The position numbers were made by a program, and so were the translations under genes. A DNA stretch of 64,000 bases, taken from NCBI GenBank assembly GCA_020633075.1, contig JACKEI010000004.1, positions 1 to 64,000 of the forward strand, written 5' to 3'. Numbering within the stretch: the first letter of the stretch is position 1; each line of letters begins with the position of its first letter. Positions 8,617 through 18,033 of this stretch are shown here, one piece after another. Below the pieces are notes generated by a model, which worked only from the letters and a program-made list of their open reading frames with translations, was not told the DNA's origin and ran no database searches. The stretch comes from Sandaracinaceae bacterium. GTDB taxonomy: Bacteria > Myxococcota_A > Polyangia > Polyangiales > Houyiibacteriaceae.

Positions 8617-9861
8617 TCAGTGGGCCACCGCGCACGCCTCATGTCCGGGGAGGGGCCACCGCACGCTGGGATGCCCGCGAACGATGGCGACCTGCGAAGG
8701 CGACAGCCCGCGCGCCCCGGCGAGCCCAGGCACCGCGCTCATGAGGTTGCGTTCGTCCGTGTCGGCCAGCATGTCCTCGCTGCCGTCACTCTCCACGCTG
8801 TGGAACAGACCGAGGTAGTGCCCCAGCTCGTGCGCGGCGCGCCGCGCCAGCCCCAAGGGCACACCGCTCACGGACACGGTGGGCTCGCGACACCCCGACG
8901 CGACCACCACCGCGTCGGGCACGTGCCCAGGAGCGAACCCACCCGGGATGTGCGTGGCGTAGCCGGCGATGTCCGTCGTGACGCGCAGCAGGGGGTCGTG
9001 CAGCTCGAGGCACGGGACGTGGAGGACGGTGATGCGTGGGTCGTGCGCACTGGGCTCGAAGCCCGCGCACTGCGCGCGCGCGGCATCCAACAGAGGCGCG
9101 AGCGCGCCGGTGTCGCCGGCCTCCACGCGCGGGGTCGCGGCGGGCGCGGGCAAGGTGCACACGGCGTGCAGGTCCACGCGCAGCCCCGCGTCGGCGAGCT
9201 CGGCCTCCACCTCGCGCACCCACGCGCCGGCGGCCGCACCGCGGGCGCCGTCACTCAGCCAGTCGTCGCCGAACACGGCCAGGTCCACGCGCAGCACTCC
9301 GCGCGCGTCCGGACTGGCGACGGCGCGGTCCAGCACGCGCACCTCCACACCGACCGCGGGTAGGTCCGCCTCCAGTCGATGCAGGGTCTCGCACGAGCGC
9401 CTCTCGAGCGAGAACGTAACGGCCTCGCCGAGCTCGCTCGCGTCGGACGGCAGCGCAAAGAGACCGCCTCCCACCAACGTGAGCGTGCGCTGCGGGCAGG
9501 TCGCGCAGTACGGGCCGTACTCCCCCTCGGGTATCCACTCCTCGCCGCCGTCGGCCACGGCCGCGTGGCCCACCTGGACGCAGGCCGTCGGGTCCTCCAG
9601 CGTCACCTGCACGTAGCCTGGGCCTTCGAGTCGAAAGCTCTGGCCGAGCCCGCGCGCGGGCAGCTCTTCGGTCCCCAGCAGGGCGGGCTCCGACACGGGG
9701 CGTAGCGCGGCGAGGTCGCAGGCCAGGGCCCCGTCGACAACGCCGCGCGTCCCCTCGTCACAGCCCACGGCGAGGGCGAGGCACGCCGCGAGCGCGAGTG
9801 TCCGGCCCGCGTCCGAGAGCGAACCCGCGGAGCGGGCCAGACGAAGGGACGAGGAGGACAT
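8617..9861 (-). CDS. Lipoprotein with metzincin zinc-protease motif
   Basis: 414 aa with signal peptide and lipobox (LAVGC, Cys about residue 34), so probably an outer-membrane or surface lipoprotein. Near the C-terminus HELGHYLGLFH (residues 344-354) matches the metzincin consensus HExxHxxGxxH with three zinc-binding His and the catalytic Glu; NLMSAV (Met374) is a plausible Met-turn 20 residues later. The spacing suits pappalysin- or snapalysin-like peptidases. The upstream 300 aa have several Cys and are of unknown fold. It begins 20 bp after the HEAT-like gene, as third gene of that operon. Confidence 0.85.
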   Translation of the reverse strand: MSSSSLRLARSAGSLSDAGRTLALAACLALAVGCDEGTRGVVDGALACDLAALRPVSEPALLGTEELPARGLGQSFRLEGPGYVQVTLEDPTACVQVGHAAVADGGEEWIPEGEYGPYCATCPQRTLTLVGGGLFALPSDASELGEAVTFSLERRSCETLHRLEADLPAVGVEVRVLDRAVASPDARGVLRVDLAVFGDDWLSDGARGAAAGAWVREVEAELADAGLRVDLHAVCTLPAPAATPRVEAGDTGALAPLLDAARAQCAGFEPSAHDPRITVLHVPCLELHDPLLRVTTDIAGYATHIPGGFAPGHVPDAVVVASGCREPTVSVSGVPLGLARRAAHELGHYLGLFHSVESDGSEDMLADTDERNLMSAVPGLAGARGLSPSQVAIVRGHPSVRWPLPGHEACAVAH

Positions 9862-9881
9862 CGCGTGGGGCTCTCGGGCGG

Positions 9882-11762
9882 TCAGTGGGTGCCCTCCGCT
9901 TGTGCCGCGCGAGCCCGCGCGAGGGCCGCGCGCGCCTCGGACACGCTCAGGAAGCGGCCCAGCACCTGAATGACGCTGGGGTCGCTCTCCTGCTCCAGCC
10001 AGCTCGCCAGCTCGGCGCGCACCTCAGCCGACTGCGGCGCGGCGATGCCCGCGAGGCGGATCGCAGCGGCGCGTGCCCCCTCGTCAGGCGTGCTGCCGAG
10101 GGTGCTGACCACCGCGCGAGCCAGCAGCGGGTCCACGTAGGGCCGCGCGGCGGCGTTGGCGTTGGTGTAGGCCGCCGTGACCAGCGCGCGCCGCACGCTT
10201 CCGTCGCGCTCGTGCTGAAGGGCGTCGGTGATGACGGGCTGGATCAAGTCGCGCGGCATGTCGCGCAGCGCGTTGTAGGCGCTGGCGCGCACGGCCGGGC
10301 GCTCGTCCTCGAAGCCGGTCTGCACCACGTCCAGCAGGGCCTCGGTGCCCGCGTTGCCGGCCGCGTCCAGCCCCGCCACGCGGCTCTCGAGGTCGTCGCT
10401 GACCACCAGCTGACGAATCGTCGCGCGCGCCTCGTCGCGCACGTCCTCGGGAGCGTCGTCGCGGCCGAGCGGACCGACGGCGCGCAGCATCGCGCCGCGC
10501 GTCACCACGTCGTCGTTGCCGTCGCCGGTGGTCTCGCGCGCGGCGGCCCGCAGCGCGTCCAGCGTCTCCATCGTCGGCGTGGAGTTGGTGGCCAGGGCAA
10601 GCGCCGCGCGCTGCCGGTTCATGGCGCTCAGCTCCGTGTCCGTCAGCGCGCCAGCCAGGACGCGCCGGGACTCCTCGGTGTCGGCCATGCCCAGCACCAA
10701 GAAGGCCATGGACTCGAGCCGCGGGTCGAGCTCGCCAGCGCGGACGGCGTCCAGCAGCCCCGCCGCGCCGTTCGGGTGCTCGCGCACCCACGCCAGCAGG
10801 AACTGGTAGACCTCCTCGTGGGCGGGGTTGTCGCTGGCGTTCCAGAGCGCGAGCGCCTGCGCGGTCATCGCGGGCGGGTCCAGGGCGACGACCGCCTCGC
10901 GCGACATCCCGCCGATCATCTGCGGCTCCTGCACCGTCTCCTGCGAGCGCTGCGTGTCCCAGGTGAACAGCGCCAGGTCCGTGCGCCCGGGCAACCCCAG
11001 CGGCGCGGGCGCGTCGCTGCGCTCCAGCTCGAAGCGCACGCTCACCTCGGTTGGGTCCTGACCCATCAGGATGCGGTGCTGGGTGCGCCCGCGCAGCGAG
11101 GTCACCCAGCCCCAGGAGGCGTCGTAGCGCCCCGCGCTGTCGAAGCGCAGCTGCTGGATGCCGGCCCCACGCGCTTGGGTCTCACGGTAGTCCGAGGACG
11201 TGCGCTGGAAGTCGAGCGTCTCGGTGTCGAACGCGGAGCGCTGGTAGCGAGCGAAGAACTCGCCGTTGGCGTCGCGCTGCAGCACCTCCCACGCGTCAGC
11301 GCGCGTGTCGCCGCCCACCGTCTCGAAGAGCCGCAGGGTGCCCTCCACCATCGACGCCTGCGCGGCGCCCGTGGCCGCCGTGAACGCGAAGCGCTCGAAG
11401 CGGCACTTGGTGTTGATGGACACGAGGAAGGGCTCGGCGAACTGGTCCGCCGCCGGAAATTCTGGGTTGGGCACGATCAAGCCTGCGACCTGCGCGGCTT
11501 GGGTAGGCCCGCTGGGCCCCTCGAGGGTGCGAAGGTGGAGCTCGGCGGTGAGCGGCGACTGCTCGCCCTCGGCGTTGCTGGGCGTCACGACCATGCGGAA
11601 CGCACGCGTCTGACCGGCCTCGAGCACGCAGCGCAGGCGTGGCGCCTCGGGCGCGGCTTCTGTGACCTCGGCTTCTCGACGGGGCAGGGCCCTCCACGCC
11701 AACGCGGCGAGGAGGGCGATGCCGACGCACGAGAACGCGATGTGGCGTCCTCGCGTTGTCAT
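9882..11762 (-). CDS. Membrane-anchored HEAT-repeat-like protein
   Basis: 626 aa. The ATG overlaps the stop of the upstream lipoprotein gene by one base (TGATG), indicating coupling, so longer readings are rejected. An N-terminal TM/signal anchor (IAFSCVGIALLAALAW) precedes a beta-rich domain of about 280 aa. The C-terminal half is made of roughly 35-aa helical pairs (AFLVLGMADTEESRRVLAGA; LRDMPRDLIQPVITDALQHE) typical of HEAT/armadillo solenoids. The beta-rich plus HEAT order recalls vitellogenin-type lipid transport modules, but that is a weak impression. Likely periplasmic, acting with its two lipoprotein neighbours. Confidence 0.65.
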   Translation of the reverse strand: MTTRGRHIAFSCVGIALLAALAWRALPRREAEVTEAAPEAPRLRCVLEAGQTRAFRMVVTPSNAEGEQSPLTAELHLRTLEGPSGPTQAAQVAGLIVPNPEFPAADQFAEPFLVSINTKCRFERFAFTAATGAAQASMVEGTLRLFETVGGDTRADAWEVLQRDANGEFFARYQRSAFDTETLDFQRTSSDYRETQARGAGIQQLRFDSAGRYDASWGWVTSLRGRTQHRILMGQDPTEVSVRFELERSDAPAPLGLPGRTDLALFTWDTQRSQETVQEPQMIGGMSREAVVALDPPAMTAQALALWNASDNPAHEEVYQFLLAWVREHPNGAAGLLDAVRAGELDPRLESMAFLVLGMADTEESRRVLAGALTDTELSAMNRQRAALALATNSTPTMETLDALRAAARETTGDGNDDVVTRGAMLRAVGPLGRDDAPEDVRDEARATIRQLVVSDDLESRVAGLDAAGNAGTEALLDVVQTGFEDERPAVRASAYNALRDMPRDLIQPVITDALQHERDGSVRRALVTAAYTNANAAARPYVDPLLARAVVSTLGSTPDEGARAAAIRLAGIAAPQSAEVRAELASWLEQESDPSVIQVLGRFLSVSEARAALARARAAQAEGTH

Positions 11763-13891
11763 CAGTTCAACACCATGACGGGGGAGGACTGGTCGTAGAG
11801 CACGCGCCGGTCGCGGGCCGCACCGAAGGTGAAGAGCGGCACGGTGGCGATGCGGCTCCAGTTGAGGCCACACGGGTAGTAGACGAACCACGCGCGACAC
11901 CAGCGGATGGTGCGCAGGTCGGCGAAGAGATAGATGCCGCCGTTGGGCCCGCGCATGTCTTGGTCCACATGCAGGTTCAGGCTCGCGGAGGTGCTGGGGG
12001 TGTCTCCGAAGAGGGGGTCGCTCAGCGTGAAGCCCACGTTGAGGCTACCCGTGGTGGGCAGGGAGTAGTCGAAGACCGTGAGGCTGCCCGACACGCCAGC
12101 GCGGAAGATGACGACGTCCACCGCGACGCTGACGCTCGCACCCAGGCTGATGTAGGGGCGCGCCGACGCTGCGATCTGCGCCTCCGCGTCCGCCGCGGGG
12201 AACACGCGGCCCCCGTCGATGGAGTCACCGTGCGCGAGGCCCAGGTTGAACTCGAGTCCCACCTCACCCTGCACGCAGCCCTCGATGCCGAGCGGCACGG
12301 GGCCGATCTGGAAGCGCGTGCTGACGCAGCGCCGCTGAGTGAAGTTCCAGTCGCGGCTGTAGAGGTCGGCCGTCTCCGGCACCTCGCGATGGAACGACTG
12401 GATGCGCGTCCCGAAGACGTCCAGGTACATGTCCAGGTTGCTGGAGGCCGGGTTCTGCAGGTCCACGCTGGCCGACGCCTTGGCGTCGCCGACCCGCAGC
12501 CGCGGGAGGCGCCCCGAGTTGAGGTCCGCCGTGGCCTGCGTGCGCGTGTAGGCGCCAGCGCCCGACACGAAGGACTTGGACTCGAAGTCGAGCTGCACGC
12601 CGACCGTGTTGTTGCCGATGGCGCGCGAGAGGGTCGCGCTCGCGCCGAGCTCGGACGCAGCCTGAGCCGGTGGACGCGCGCGCACACCCAGCACGGGGAA
12701 GCGCGCGCAGTTGTTGGCGTCGATGTCCGTGCCCGAGGCGGTCGGGTCGTCGCTCGGCCGTCCACCGAGCTCGCCCGCCTCCTGGAAGGTGGACTCGAGG
12801 CACACCTCGATGACGAACTCCTCGACGGTGCGCCAGTCGCCGGTGTCCACCAGCGCCAGGATCTCCTGCGTGGGGAACAGGTCGAACGAGTAGTCGTTGT
12901 CCGAGTTGGCCGTGAGGCGGCTCCAGCGGGGGTTGGTCAACGTGTCGCCGGCCTCGTTGTCGACCTCCACGTCCACGAAGTCCCCAGCGAAGTCGCCCTC
13001 CGCGGGGGCGATGCGCACGCGCTGGATGGTCTGGCCTTCGAGCAGGTTGCGGTCACCCACCTCGCCGGTCTCGGGGTCGATCACGTCGTAGGGGTCGTGC
13101 CCGAACGCGCGACGGTCGATCTCGACGGTGATCATGGCGCGCTGCTCCTCGTCGGAGCCGGGCGTCTGCTCCCAGAAGAGCGCGATGTTGCCGTCCGGAG
13201 TGACCTCCTCCTCGATGTCGGTGCCGGGAGAGGGCTCCACACGCAGCACGTGCAGGCACCCGTCCGGCGGCGCGCCCTCCTCGAAGCTGCTGCGGCAGTC
13301 CGGGTTGGCGCCCTCGGCGTCCGCCAGCTGCGTGAACGCGAACATGCGCGGCGCGTCGAGCTCCATGTTGGCCTCGTCGACGTCCACGGTGATGATGATG
13401 TCGTAGTCCACCGACGTGCGACCGTCGCGCAGACACTCCTGCGGGAGCTCCAGGATGGGCTCGAAGGTCTGCACGGTTCCGCCGCCGACCAGCTCGTAGT
13501 GCAGCGTCGCCACCTCACACTGGTCCAGCTCGGCGCGCTCGGCGACGGTGGGCGTCCCCTCGAAGTGCTCGATCAAGCTGACGCTGACCGCGACGTCGCG
13601 CGGCTGCTCGAGCTGCTCGTCCGACTCGGAGCGCAGCGCCAGCTGAATGGGCAGGCGGTGGCCCAAGTACACGGCCTGCGTGGTGTCGTAGGGCACCACC
13701 AGGTGCGACACCGTGATGGCGCTGAACGCCGGTACAGCGTCCTCCGAAACGCAGGCACCGCCGCGTCGGACGGTACCTTCCCCACACGTCACGTCGCTGC
13801 CGCAACCGGCGGTCAGCGCGGCCAGGCACGTCAGGGCCCCGACGGTCCCACGGCGCGCCTGCCCCCATCTCGATCTTCTGCTTGTCCACAT
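11762..13891 (-). CDS. Large secreted lipoprotein of unknown function
   Basis: 709 aa. Signal peptide with lipobox (LTAGC, Cys about residue 30) followed by a small Cys motif (CGEGTVRRGGACV) common after the lipobox in myxobacterial lipoproteins. The remainder is beta-rich with several Cys, many Asp/Thr and a C-terminal segment rich in amphipathic strands (SLGASVSVAVDVVIF, SLNVGFTLSDPLFG) that could form a barrel-like or adhesive domain. No family recognised. First gene of a three-gene operon with the HEAT-like and metzincin proteins. Confidence 0.7.
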   Translation of the reverse strand: MWTSRRSRWGQARRGTVGALTCLAALTAGCGSDVTCGEGTVRRGGACVSEDAVPAFSAITVSHLVVPYDTTQAVYLGHRLPIQLALRSESDEQLEQPRDVAVSVSLIEHFEGTPTVAERAELDQCEVATLHYELVGGGTVQTFEPILELPQECLRDGRTSVDYDIIITVDVDEANMELDAPRMFAFTQLADAEGANPDCRSSFEEGAPPDGCLHVLRVEPSPGTDIEEEVTPDGNIALFWEQTPGSDEEQRAMITVEIDRRAFGHDPYDVIDPETGEVGDRNLLEGQTIQRVRIAPAEGDFAGDFVDVEVDNEAGDTLTNPRWSRLTANSDNDYSFDLFPTQEILALVDTGDWRTVEEFVIEVCLESTFQEAGELGGRPSDDPTASGTDIDANNCARFPVLGVRARPPAQAASELGASATLSRAIGNNTVGVQLDFESKSFVSGAGAYTRTQATADLNSGRLPRLRVGDAKASASVDLQNPASSNLDMYLDVFGTRIQSFHREVPETADLYSRDWNFTQRRCVSTRFQIGPVPLGIEGCVQGEVGLEFNLGLAHGDSIDGGRVFPAADAEAQIAASARPYISLGASVSVAVDVVIFRAGVSGSLTVFDYSLPTTGSLNVGFTLSDPLFGDTPSTSASLNLHVDQDMRGPNGGIYLFADLRTIRWCRAWFVYYPCGLNWSRIATVPLFTFGAARDRRVLYDQSSPVMVLN

Positions 13892-14026
13892 ATCAGAACT
13901 CCAATCAGCCAGGGTGGATCCACGACGCCGCCAGAGGTGGCGAACGCTCGGATGCTCCTTGCAGCACCCTAGTGGGCGCTGGCTGTGGCGGGACTTATTG
14001 GGGACTTAAGTGAGCCAGAGCGCATA

Positions 14027-14725
14027 ATGCGCGCTGTGAGAGTGCACCTGAGCGGCCACATCGACATCCCCCTCACGCGCCTCGAGGAGGTGCTGGCCGA
14101 GCTGCCCCGGCACGTGGCGCTGACGCGCGCCGAGCCGGGCAATCAACGCTTCGTGGTCACGCCGGCCGAGCAGCCGGCGGGGCGCCTCTGGGTGGAGGAG
14201 ACCTTCCGCGACCGCGCGGCGCTGGAGGTGCACCAGGCGCGCGGGCGTGCGTCGGCGTGGGGGCGCGTCACCGCGGGCATCCCGCGCCACTTCTTTCTCG
14301 TTCGTCACGCGGCGCGGCGCGACCGAGACACGCTCGCCGAGCTCTACCTGACCTGCCGACGCCAGACGTTCACGTGGGTGGATCCGGAGCGCTACGCGCT
14401 CGACGACTTCGACGGCGACACGGAGGACGAGCTGCTGCTGGTGTGCGAGCGCGACGACCGCCCCGTGGGCTTCGCCGGCTTCTGGGCCCAGGACGACTTC
14501 CTGCACCACCTGTTCGTCAGCCGGGAGCACCAGGGTCACGGCGCGGGCTTGGGGCTGCTGCGCACCGTGCAGCGCTACGCCACGGGCCCGCTGCGCCTCA
14601 AGTGCGCGGTGCAGAACCAGCGCGCGCTGGGCTTCTACGAGCGCCTGGGCGGCGTCATCGAGGCGACCAACCCTCCGGGTCCCGAGGGGCCGTCGCACAC
14701 CATCGTGCTGCCGCAGCCGGAGTAG
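14027..14725 (+). CDS. ABM monooxygenase-like domain fused to GNAT acetyltransferase
   Basis: 232 aa from the ATG; an earlier GTG at 13985 has no ribosome site. Residues 1-80 look like an antibiotic-biosynthesis-monooxygenase (YgiN-type) ferredoxin-like domain (GHIDIPLTRLEEVLAEL, QRFVVTP, LWVEETFRDRAALEVHQ). Residues 85-232 form a GNAT domain with motif A HLFVSREHQGHGAGLGLL and the typical AVQNQRALGFYERLGG end. GNATs transfer acetyl from acetyl-CoA to amines; the ABM part may bind a small hydrophobic ligand. The substrate is unknown. Confidence 0.8.
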   Translation: MRAVRVHLSGHIDIPLTRLEEVLAELPRHVALTRAEPGNQRFVVTPAEQPAGRLWVEETFRDRAALEVHQARGRASAWGRVTAGIPRHFFLVRHAARRDRDTLAELYLTCRRQTFTWVDPERYALDDFDGDTEDELLLVCERDDRPVGFAGFWAQDDFLHHLFVSREHQGHGAGLGLLRTVQRYATGPLRLKCAVQNQRALGFYERLGGVIEATNPPGPEGPSHTIVLPQPE

Positions 14726-14748
14726 ACCGGTGGCCCCGCGCGCCCCCG

Positions 14749-15243
14749 CTACTCGGCGACCGGCGGTGTCAGGCGCACGGACTCGAGCGTGTCCGCCACC
14801 ATGCGGGGGGTGACCCGCGCGCCCGCGCACTCGATGGCGAAGGGTGCGGCGCTCGACACGCTGTCGAAGTAGCGCACGGGGAAGGACACGCGCGTCACCA
14901 TGCCGAGCGAGCGCAGCCCGGCACGCAGCAGCGAGAACCACATCCCGGAGCCCTCGAGGACCACCGCGCTGCAGGCCGTGAAGTGCATGTACTGAGCGGC
15001 CTGGGCCTGCAGGACGGCTCGGAACTCGTCGCCGGGCAGGGGCCCGACGGCGTCCTTGTCCACCACCACCAGGAGGGCGATGTGCTCGTGGGTGCGGGTA
15101 ATGCTCCGCAGCCACACCTCACGCTGGCGCAGCGCAGAGAGAGGCGGCACCTGCACGTAGTAGGTGACCAGCACGTTCTCGAGCGCGAAGAAGTGATGGG
15201 TGGGGCCCTGGCTCACGGTGAGCATCTGCACGGGCCGCAGCAT
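14749..15243 (-). CDS. Hypothetical protein, SpoIIAA/STAS-like alpha/beta fold
   Basis: 164 aa from the ATG at 15243. Alternation of strands and helices (ENVLVTYYVQVPPL, IALLVVVDKDAV, CSAVVLEGSGMWFSLLRAGL) resembles the single-domain SpoIIAA-like proteins frequent in myxobacteria, but no diagnostic residue settles it. No signal peptide or TM helix. Convergent with the ABM-GNAT gene (23-bp gap) and followed on its own strand by nothing coupled. Confidence 0.55.
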   Translation of the reverse strand: MLRPVQMLTVSQGPTHHFFALENVLVTYYVQVPPLSALRQREVWLRSITRTHEHIALLVVVDKDAVGPLPGDEFRAVLQAQAAQYMHFTACSAVVLEGSGMWFSLLRAGLRSLGMVTRVSFPVRYFDSVSSAAPFAIECAGARVTPRMVADTLESVRLTPPVAE

Positions 15244-15308
15244 AGCCGTCCGCCCCCGCGTAGGTGAGACTTCTGTCGAGGGAAGCGCAGGCCAGCCGGA
15301 GCAGAGGG

Positions 15309-16442
15309 CTAGGGCGCGGGGTACGGCTCGCGCACGTCGTACTCGAGGGCGCGCAGGGTCCAGCGGTAGAACACGAAGTCCCCGTCGGGCAGGTGCCAGA
15401 CCACGTCCCCTTCGCTCGGGACCTCGACGCTGTACGCGTCGGCGCCGGCCGAGACCTCGAAGCGCGACCACGCGCTGGCCCGCACGGACCACGGGGTGAG
15501 CACGGCTTGGTCACCCCCACCCTGGTAGCGCTGCGCGCGCAGCGACAGAAAGCGCCCGTCCCCGTCGAAGGTGTAGTCGGCGGACGCCTCGACTCCCTGG
15601 TAGCGCATCGTCGCGCGGGCTTCGCGCTGCGGGTCTGCGCCCGGCTCCCACGTGACGTAGGGCGCGAGCGCGCCCGCTGGGAACCACACGCTCTCGCCGA
15701 GGAAGCGCAGCAGCGCGCCCTGGTCGATCTTGGCGTCCGCCGCGTCCACCACGGGCAGGAGCCCGGCGGCCTCGATGCGCATGCGCCCGTGTCCCCCGTC
15801 GTAGGTGTCGCGCCCGACGATGGGCAGACCGAACATGGCCAGCTTCACGCGCCAGAGGAACGCGGGCTGCGGCAGCGTGAAGTACTGGTGGGCGACCACG
15901 TCCAGGAAGCCCTTGCCCGGCGCGAGCTGCATGCCCCCCGACTGACGCAGGCGCACCGTGCGGGGCGTCGCGTGACCGACCACCCCGGAGCGCTCGAGGA
16001 AGCGGCGCAGCGCTGGGGGTTGCGCGCCGACCTCGGCCGCCGTGACGACCGCTCCGGCCTCGCTGGGCGCAGCAGCCAGCAGGGCCGCGATGCGCGTCTC
16101 GGTCGCGCTGGCGAAGTGCGCGAGGGCGCCGCCCACCACCACCGCCAGCAGCAACAGCACGTTGGCCAGCGTCCCGAACTTGGCGTCGGACCACGACATG
16201 ACGACGAGCCCCTGCGACAGCACGAGCGCGCAGGCGCCAACCAGCCACCACGAGGGCACCCGCAGCGCCAGCAGCCCCACGGCCACCAGCAGCAGCACGC
16301 ACGCCAGCAACCACAGCGCCCCGACGGGCCGCGAGATGGGTGCGTTGAGCTGCGACACGGGCGCGAGCCCGAAGCCCTTCACGAAGCCCAGCAGGTGGAT
16401 GAGCCCGTGAATCACCATGAGGGTCAGAAAGACGATGCGCAT
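15309..16442 (-). CDS. DUF6544-like membrane protein
   Basis: 377 aa from ATG 16442. Four N-terminal TM helices (VFLTLMVIHGLIHLLGFVKG; WLLACVLLLVAVGLLAL; LVGACALVLSQGLVVM; VLLLLAVVVGGALAHF) precede a soluble domain of about 260 aa. Its sequence order (VRLRQSGGMQL, then QYFTLPQPAFLW, YDGGHGRMRIEAAG, ALLRFLGESVWFPAG, YTFDGDGRFLSL) fits DUF6544, a domain of unknown function. The soluble part is probably periplasmic. No functional partner adjacent. Confidence 0.72.
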   Translation of the reverse strand: MRIVFLTLMVIHGLIHLLGFVKGFGLAPVSQLNAPISRPVGALWLLACVLLLVAVGLLALRVPSWWLVGACALVLSQGLVVMSWSDAKFGTLANVLLLLAVVVGGALAHFASATETRIAALLAAAPSEAGAVVTAAEVGAQPPALRRFLERSGVVGHATPRTVRLRQSGGMQLAPGKGFLDVVAHQYFTLPQPAFLWRVKLAMFGLPIVGRDTYDGGHGRMRIEAAGLLPVVDAADAKIDQGALLRFLGESVWFPAGALAPYVTWEPGADPQREARATMRYQGVEASADYTFDGDGRFLSLRAQRYQGGGDQAVLTPWSVRASAWSRFEVSAGADAYSVEVPSEGDVVWHLPDGDFVFYRWTLRALEYDVREPYPAP

Positions 16443-16507
16443 GGGTGCTCCGCTGTCTGTGCCTGCCTCGGTTGCACAGCTGATGTGACGCAGATACATA
16501 GCCCCCC

Positions 16508-17077
16508 ATGCCCAACATGGTCAAAGGCCTGGGAATCGACGGCTGCCGCCGCTTCATGAGCGAGCGTCTCGGTGAGCCCCGCTACGCGACCATGGTGTCG
16601 CGCGCGCCATTGGAGCTACGAGCGACGCTGATGCAGCCGCTGCCTGCCTCCTGGTACCCCACGCAGGCGCTCGACGTGCTGACCTCGCTCTACGCCGAAG
16701 AGCGCGGCTTCCGCAGCACCGACGCCGCGCGCCCGGATTTCGAAGCCATCGGATACCGCATCGCGGAGGACAACCTGAACGGGATCTATCGTGCGCTCCT
16801 GCGCGTGCTGTCGGCCCACGGCGCTGTACCCATGATGCCCCGCGTGTGGGCGCAGTACTTCAAAGGGCATAGTTGCGACCTCGACTGGGACAAGAAGAGG
16901 ACCACCGCGTCCATCACCGTGCACAACCTGAGCGTCCAGCACTTGGCCCCCATCGCGGCGGGCTGGCAGCAGGCGGCGCTGCGGCTCTCCACCGACGTCA
17001 ACGCGCAGGTCGTGGAAGAGAACTACGCGCGTGGCGTGAGCGCCGCGGACCCGATGGTGTTTCGCTTCTCGTGGTGA
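16508..17077 (+). CDS. DUF2378-like myxobacterial protein
   Basis: 189 aa. Pattern SWYPTQALDVLTSLY, then IGYRIAEDNLNGIYRALLR, then VWAQYFKGHSCDLDW and a final GWQQAALRLS resembles the Myxococcales-restricted DUF2378/TIGR02265 family (a V4R-like alpha/beta fold of unknown function). No TM or signal. Its last 55 bp overlap the 3' end of the convergent SDR gene, which implies one of the genes has a tail free to vary. Confidence 0.6.
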   Translation: MPNMVKGLGIDGCRRFMSERLGEPRYATMVSRAPLELRATLMQPLPASWYPTQALDVLTSLYAEERGFRSTDAARPDFEAIGYRIAEDNLNGIYRALLRVLSAHGAVPMMPRVWAQYFKGHSCDLDWDKKRTTASITVHNLSVQHLAPIAAGWQQAALRLSTDVNAQVVEENYARGVSAADPMVFRFSW

Positions 17078-18033
17078 GCGTCATCGCGTCCGGCCGCGAT
17101 CATCTGCGCCACGCCCGCTTCGAGGGTGGTCGCGTGCACCCGGAAACGCTCGCAGAACGCGCTGTCGTCCACCAAGTAGGGCTGCTCCCACTGCGGCAGC
17201 ATCTCCACCAGTCCGCGGGCGGACGCGTCGAAGAGGCCGGCCAGCCGCAGCACCCAGCGCGGTGCCACTCGCGGCTGCACGTCGACCTGTAGCGCCGCGC
17301 AGAGGGCCGTCACCAGCGCGCGGGCGCTCACGTGGATCACGGGCGCGTGGAAGACCTGCCCCTCGACATGGTCGTCGGCGAGCGCCAGCGTGATCAGCGC
17401 GTCCACCACGTCGTCGCGGTAGGCGAACGCGTGCGGCGCGTCCGGGTTCCCCAGCACCAGGGGGCGCTTGCCGCGCCGCAGCCCCGCCAGCGCGTCGTCC
17501 GTGATGAGCGCGCCACGCAGCCCAGGCCCCCAGAAGTCGGGCGCGCGCAGCGTCGTGGCCCGCAGCGCGCCGGCGCTCTGCGCCTGCACCAGCATGTCCG
17601 CCAGCTGCTTGCGCACCTTGCCCTTCTCGGTGCTGGGCCTCTGCGGCGTGTCCGGACGGAGCGGGCCGGCCCCGGTCTCGTACAGGTAGAGGGCGTCCAG
17701 CACCACCAAGCGCGCCCCGCTCCGTCCCACCCCGGCGATCAAGCCCGCGTGTAGCGGAGGCAGCTCCCGAGCCCAGACGGCCGCGTCGTAGGTGGCGGGG
17801 TTCACGGCCACGATGACCGCCCGCGCCCCGCTCGTCGCGCGGGCCACGGCGTCCGCGTCACGCGCGTCCACGGCCAGGTGCACGGCGCCCGCGGGCACCT
17901 CGGCGGGCCGCGTGCGGCTCAGCCACGTCACTGGGTGTCCCATGGCCACCAGCCGCCGCACCAGCGGCGTGCCGATCTGCCCCGCGCCGACGACCACCAT
18001 GGACTGCTTCTCGTTCGTGCTCTCTCGTTCCAT
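17023..18033 (-). CDS. NAD(P)-dependent epimerase/NmrA-like SDR
   Basis: 336 aa from ATG 18033 with a good ribosome site (gagagg). N-terminal Rossmann fold MVVVGAGQIGTPLVRRL, followed by AVIVAVNPATYDA, LVVLDALYLYE and a downstream substrate region, as in extended/atypical SDRs of the NmrA or epimerase type. The usual YxxxK is not clear, though YLYE sits near its place, so it may be a sensor or isomerase rather than a dehydrogenase. Divergent from a LysR gene, which probably controls it. The last 55 bp overlap the DUF2378-like gene. Confidence 0.85.
   Translation of the reverse strand: MERESTNEKQSMVVVGAGQIGTPLVRRLVAMGHPVTWLSRTRPAEVPAGAVHLAVDARDADAVARATSGARAVIVAVNPATYDAAVWARELPPLHAGLIAGVGRSGARLVVLDALYLYETGAGPLRPDTPQRPSTEKGKVRKQLADMLVQAQSAGALRATTLRAPDFWGPGLRGALITDDALAGLRRGKRPLVLGNPDAPHAFAYRDDVVDALITLALADDHVEGQVFHAPVIHVSARALVTALCAALQVDVQPRVAPRWVLRLAGLFDASARGLVEMLPQWEQPYLVDDSAFCERFRVHATTLEAGVAQMIAAGRDDAHHEKRNTIGSAALTPRA

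Noticed and set aside
9798..13972. Long plus-strand frames (666 and 738 codons)
   Set aside because: Antisense shadows of the lipoprotein/HEAT/metzincin operon, which has signal peptides, lipoboxes and a catalytic motif.
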